This document shows, one piece after another, positions 62,477-64,000 of a stretch of 64,000 bases of DNA. The notes beneath the pieces were generated by a model. The model was not told the DNA's origin. It did no database searches and was given only the letters and a program-made list of their open reading frames with translations. The stretch lies in contig JAWKLX010000045.1 in assembly GCA_041392505.1 (NCBI GenBank), forward strand, positions 11,000 through 74,999, given 5' to 3'. Each line of letters opens with the position of its first letter. Position 1 is the stretch's first letter. The stretch comes from UBA6168 sp041392505. GTDB taxonomy: Bacteria; Bacteroidota; Bacteroidia; Chitinophagales; Saprospiraceae. A program made the translations under genes and the position numbers.

Positions 62477-63224
62477 TCGTTTTCTCTTTTCTTCTTTTTT
62501 CAAACTCAGTATTTATCTCATCAAAAAAAGTCTTCACATAAACTTCAATTATTTTTTTACTTTCTATGACAAGATTTATTTTGCCTTTTCTGAATTCCTT
62601 TACCTTCCAATCAAGAATAAATTTCGGAATTGCTCTTTTCATTTCATCATCTATTTCTATATCGTATTTTTCAAATCCCTCGTAGATACTTACTTTGACC
62701 TCTAAATTATCTTTCTCTGAATCTTTGAAAATTCCTCTATGAGTGTTTAGATGTCTTGCATTTATCATTTGCTTAAAAGTTGTATAATACGAATTTAGGA
62801 TTCCATAAATTTTACCACCTTTTATTTCTGGTTTATCTTTTATCAAATCCCATGAGCAGTCTCTTTCACTTAATCCCAATTCAAATACTTCATTTATCAT
62901 TAATTTCTTCAATTCTAATATTGTATGCACCTTATGTATGGCGACTTCTATGTGATATTGAGTGTAGCTTAGTTGATTTATTCCATTTTCTTTGAGATAC
63001 TTAGTATTTGGAAATCTTCTTAGGAAGACTTGTACCTTATCTAAGTCTTCTGCTACTGATAATATTCGGTTATAATATCTGAAAACTCCCATTACATATT
63101 TACCTCTTTCACTTAGTAAATGATAGTTGTTCTTCATTATATTATATCCTTCGGCTTTCGTTGCCTCGTCTGATGCTTCATTAGTAGCTTCTAAGATATT
63201 TCTTGCTAATCTGCTATCGTACAT
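62460..63224 (-). CDS. HEPN-like protein (integron cassette gene)
   Basis: Protein of 254 aa, all-helical and charged. A candidate HEPN RNase motif RHLNTH (R157-x4-H162) sits at the end of a helix preceded by YHIEVAIHKVHTILELKKL and YGILNSYYTTFKQMINA, the pattern seen in Cthe_2314-like HEPN proteins. HEPN proteins are often RNases in toxin-antitoxin and abortive-infection systems. No partner antitoxin is adjacent, so the role is unproven. The TAG stop lies inside attC-like site C. Single-gene cassette between sites D and C. Confidence 0.72.
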   Translation of the reverse strand: MYDSRLARNILEATNEASDEATKAEGYNIMKNNYHLLSERGKYVMGVFRYYNRILSVAEDLDKVQVFLRRFPNTKYLKENGINQLSYTQYHIEVAIHKVHTILELKKLMINEVFELGLSERDCSWDLIKDKPEIKGGKIYGILNSYYTTFKQMINARHLNTHRGIFKDSEKDNLEVKVSIYEGFEKYDIEIDDEMKRAIPKFILDWKVKEFRKGKINLVIESKKIIEVYVKTFFDEINTEFEKRRKEKTRHNKV

Positions 63225-63297
63225 GATTTATAGTTTTGACAATCGATTAACACTTTATTCTATTTTTGAATTCCACATTTTTGTTTTTTTCTAATGA

Positions 63298-63367
63298 GGC
63301 ACAACGTCCCGCATCCCTGACGTAGCCAGCTTTTGCTGGCTATGGGCAGGGATGCATTGTTACAGGC
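63298..63367 (-). repeat. attC-like site D (most complete)
   Basis: On the minus strand: GCCTGTAAC (R''), arm AATGCATCCCTG, core ATAGCCAGC-AAAA-GCTGGCTA, arm CAGGGATGC, then GACGTTGTGCC (R'). AAC and GTT are both present at the ends, and arms pair except for the short asymmetric bulges expected of attC. It follows the stop of the gene at 63382. Confidence 0.72.
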
Positions 63368-63381
63368 ATAGTTTCATTTAT

Positions 63382-63951
63382 TTATTTATTTATTCCATTT
63401 ACAACATCCTCAAAAGCATTTTTTGCCAAATTTTCAAATTCTACTTTATTCCCTAATGGATAAATAAATTCATCATTTATTCCTTTTTCATCAAGTTTTT
63501 TTCTGACGTAACCTGCCAACGATTTATTAATATTAATACACTTGCAGAATCTATAATTGCCGTTGGGATTAATTGATTCGGCTTGTTTTTTTCCAATATG
63601 TTCAAGCGGTAAATATGGTGATGAATTCCACATGAAAACACCCTTTTGATTTATTACATTTTGATTATTTTTTAGTGAAAACGAAATATGATATTCATAC
63701 GAATCCAAATCTGAAAAATACAAATATGGATGTGTCAAAAAGTAATCAATATTGAGAAGCTTTTCGTTGAAAAATCTCTGTCCGTATGAATGTAATGCTA
63801 ACTGTTCAACAGCTTCATCAGTTAATGCTTTATCTGCATATCCTTCGTCAATTCCCAGTTCTTTTGCTTCCTTTATCATGGCAGGTTTAGTTAAGTCAGA
63901 ATTTTCTTTCAAAGCTCCCCGAATCATCTCTTTTAAACTACCCTCAGTCAT
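63382..63951 (-). CDS. Unrecognised protein (integron cassette gene)
   Basis: Protein of 189 aa. The N-terminal 60 residues are helical (LKEMIRGALKENSDLTKPAMIKEAK, EGYADKALTDEAVEQLALHSYG), the rest mixed. A central Trp/Asn stretch (KGVFMWNSSPYLPLEHIGKKQAE) and FCKCININKSLAGY do not match a known motif. No signal or membrane segment. It is followed by attC-like site D and lies at the right edge of the window, so an upstream attC or further cassettes would be outside it. Function unknown. Confidence 0.65.
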   Translation of the reverse strand: MTEGSLKEMIRGALKENSDLTKPAMIKEAKELGIDEGYADKALTDEAVEQLALHSYGQRFFNEKLLNIDYFLTHPYLYFSDLDSYEYHISFSLKNNQNVINQKGVFMWNSSPYLPLEHIGKKQAESINPNGNYRFCKCININKSLAGYVRKKLDEKGINDEFIYPLGNKVEFENLAKNAFEDVVNGINK

Positions 63952-64000
63952 GTATTTCTCTTCTATGAGATAAATGGAAAAATAATTGTCTATTCTTCGT

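Noticed and set aside
1..64000. tRNA, rRNA, riboswitch or origin of replication
   Set aside because: No cloverleaf, rRNA segment, known riboswitch core or DnaA-box cluster was recognised by eye; a covariance-model scan would be needed to exclude small RNAs.

Overview
The window looks like a chromosomal segment of a Bacteroidota bacterium, most likely of the Saprospiria (Lewinella/Haliscomenobacter-like). This is an inference from gene content: type IX secretion (T9SS) C-terminal tails on two giant secreted proteins, MopE-type Cys/Asp repeats, propeller/Y_Y_Y/LytS hybrid sensors, lipoproteins with Bacteroidota-style lipoboxes, and promoters of the TTG-N18-21-TAnnTTTG type. No rRNA, tRNA, CRISPR array or phage was seen.

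Layout. 1-3.0 kb: a truncated ligand-sensing histidine kinase coupled by a GTGA overlap to a YceI-like protein. 3.5-9.3 kb: a redox island with a 23-haem cytochrome c, a membrane cytochrome b-like protein and two paralogous ferredoxin/FAD oxidoreductases, whose Fe-S motifs both lack the second cysteine. 9.8-12.7 kb: a secreted vanadium-haloperoxidase-like protein with MopE repeats. 13.3-36.9 kb: mixed housekeeping and accessory genes (MATE pump, DUF2891, methyltransferases, GNATs, lipoproteins, YceI, Lon, methylmalonyl-CoA epimerase, TauE/SafE, pyrD, PAS histidine kinase, desaturase, YdjC deacetylase, glycosyltransferase). 37.1-43.1 kb: a peptidase/propeller/barrel protein, a small-protein/HNH pair and a SUMF1-like protein. 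43.3-52.8 kb: an ECF sigma/anti-sigma pair, then an AONS-like PLP enzyme upstream of a TPR histidine kinase, a NarL regulator and a LytTR regulator; an 18-bp dyad is shared by two promoters here. 53.3-58.4 kb: a 1722-residue M43 metalloprotease with MopE repeats. 58.8-60.0 kb: DinB-like and thioredoxin-like genes. 60.08-64 kb: four attC-like hairpin sites alternating with single same-strand genes, which reads as the distal end of an integron cassette array running off the right edge.

Two things are not explained by the genes. First, intergenic spaces carry compound fold-back elements: a conserved or semi-conserved outer inverted repeat enclosing one to three near-perfect 19-29 bp hairpins with roughly 3-nt loops, whose sequences differ from copy to copy. 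Second, three genes look broken by one-base events or an in-frame stop (pyrD; the SUMF1-like gene, twice; DUF2062). These could be true lesions or sequence errors.

Positions, motifs and dyads were read directly. Family names come from recognising motifs, without any database search.
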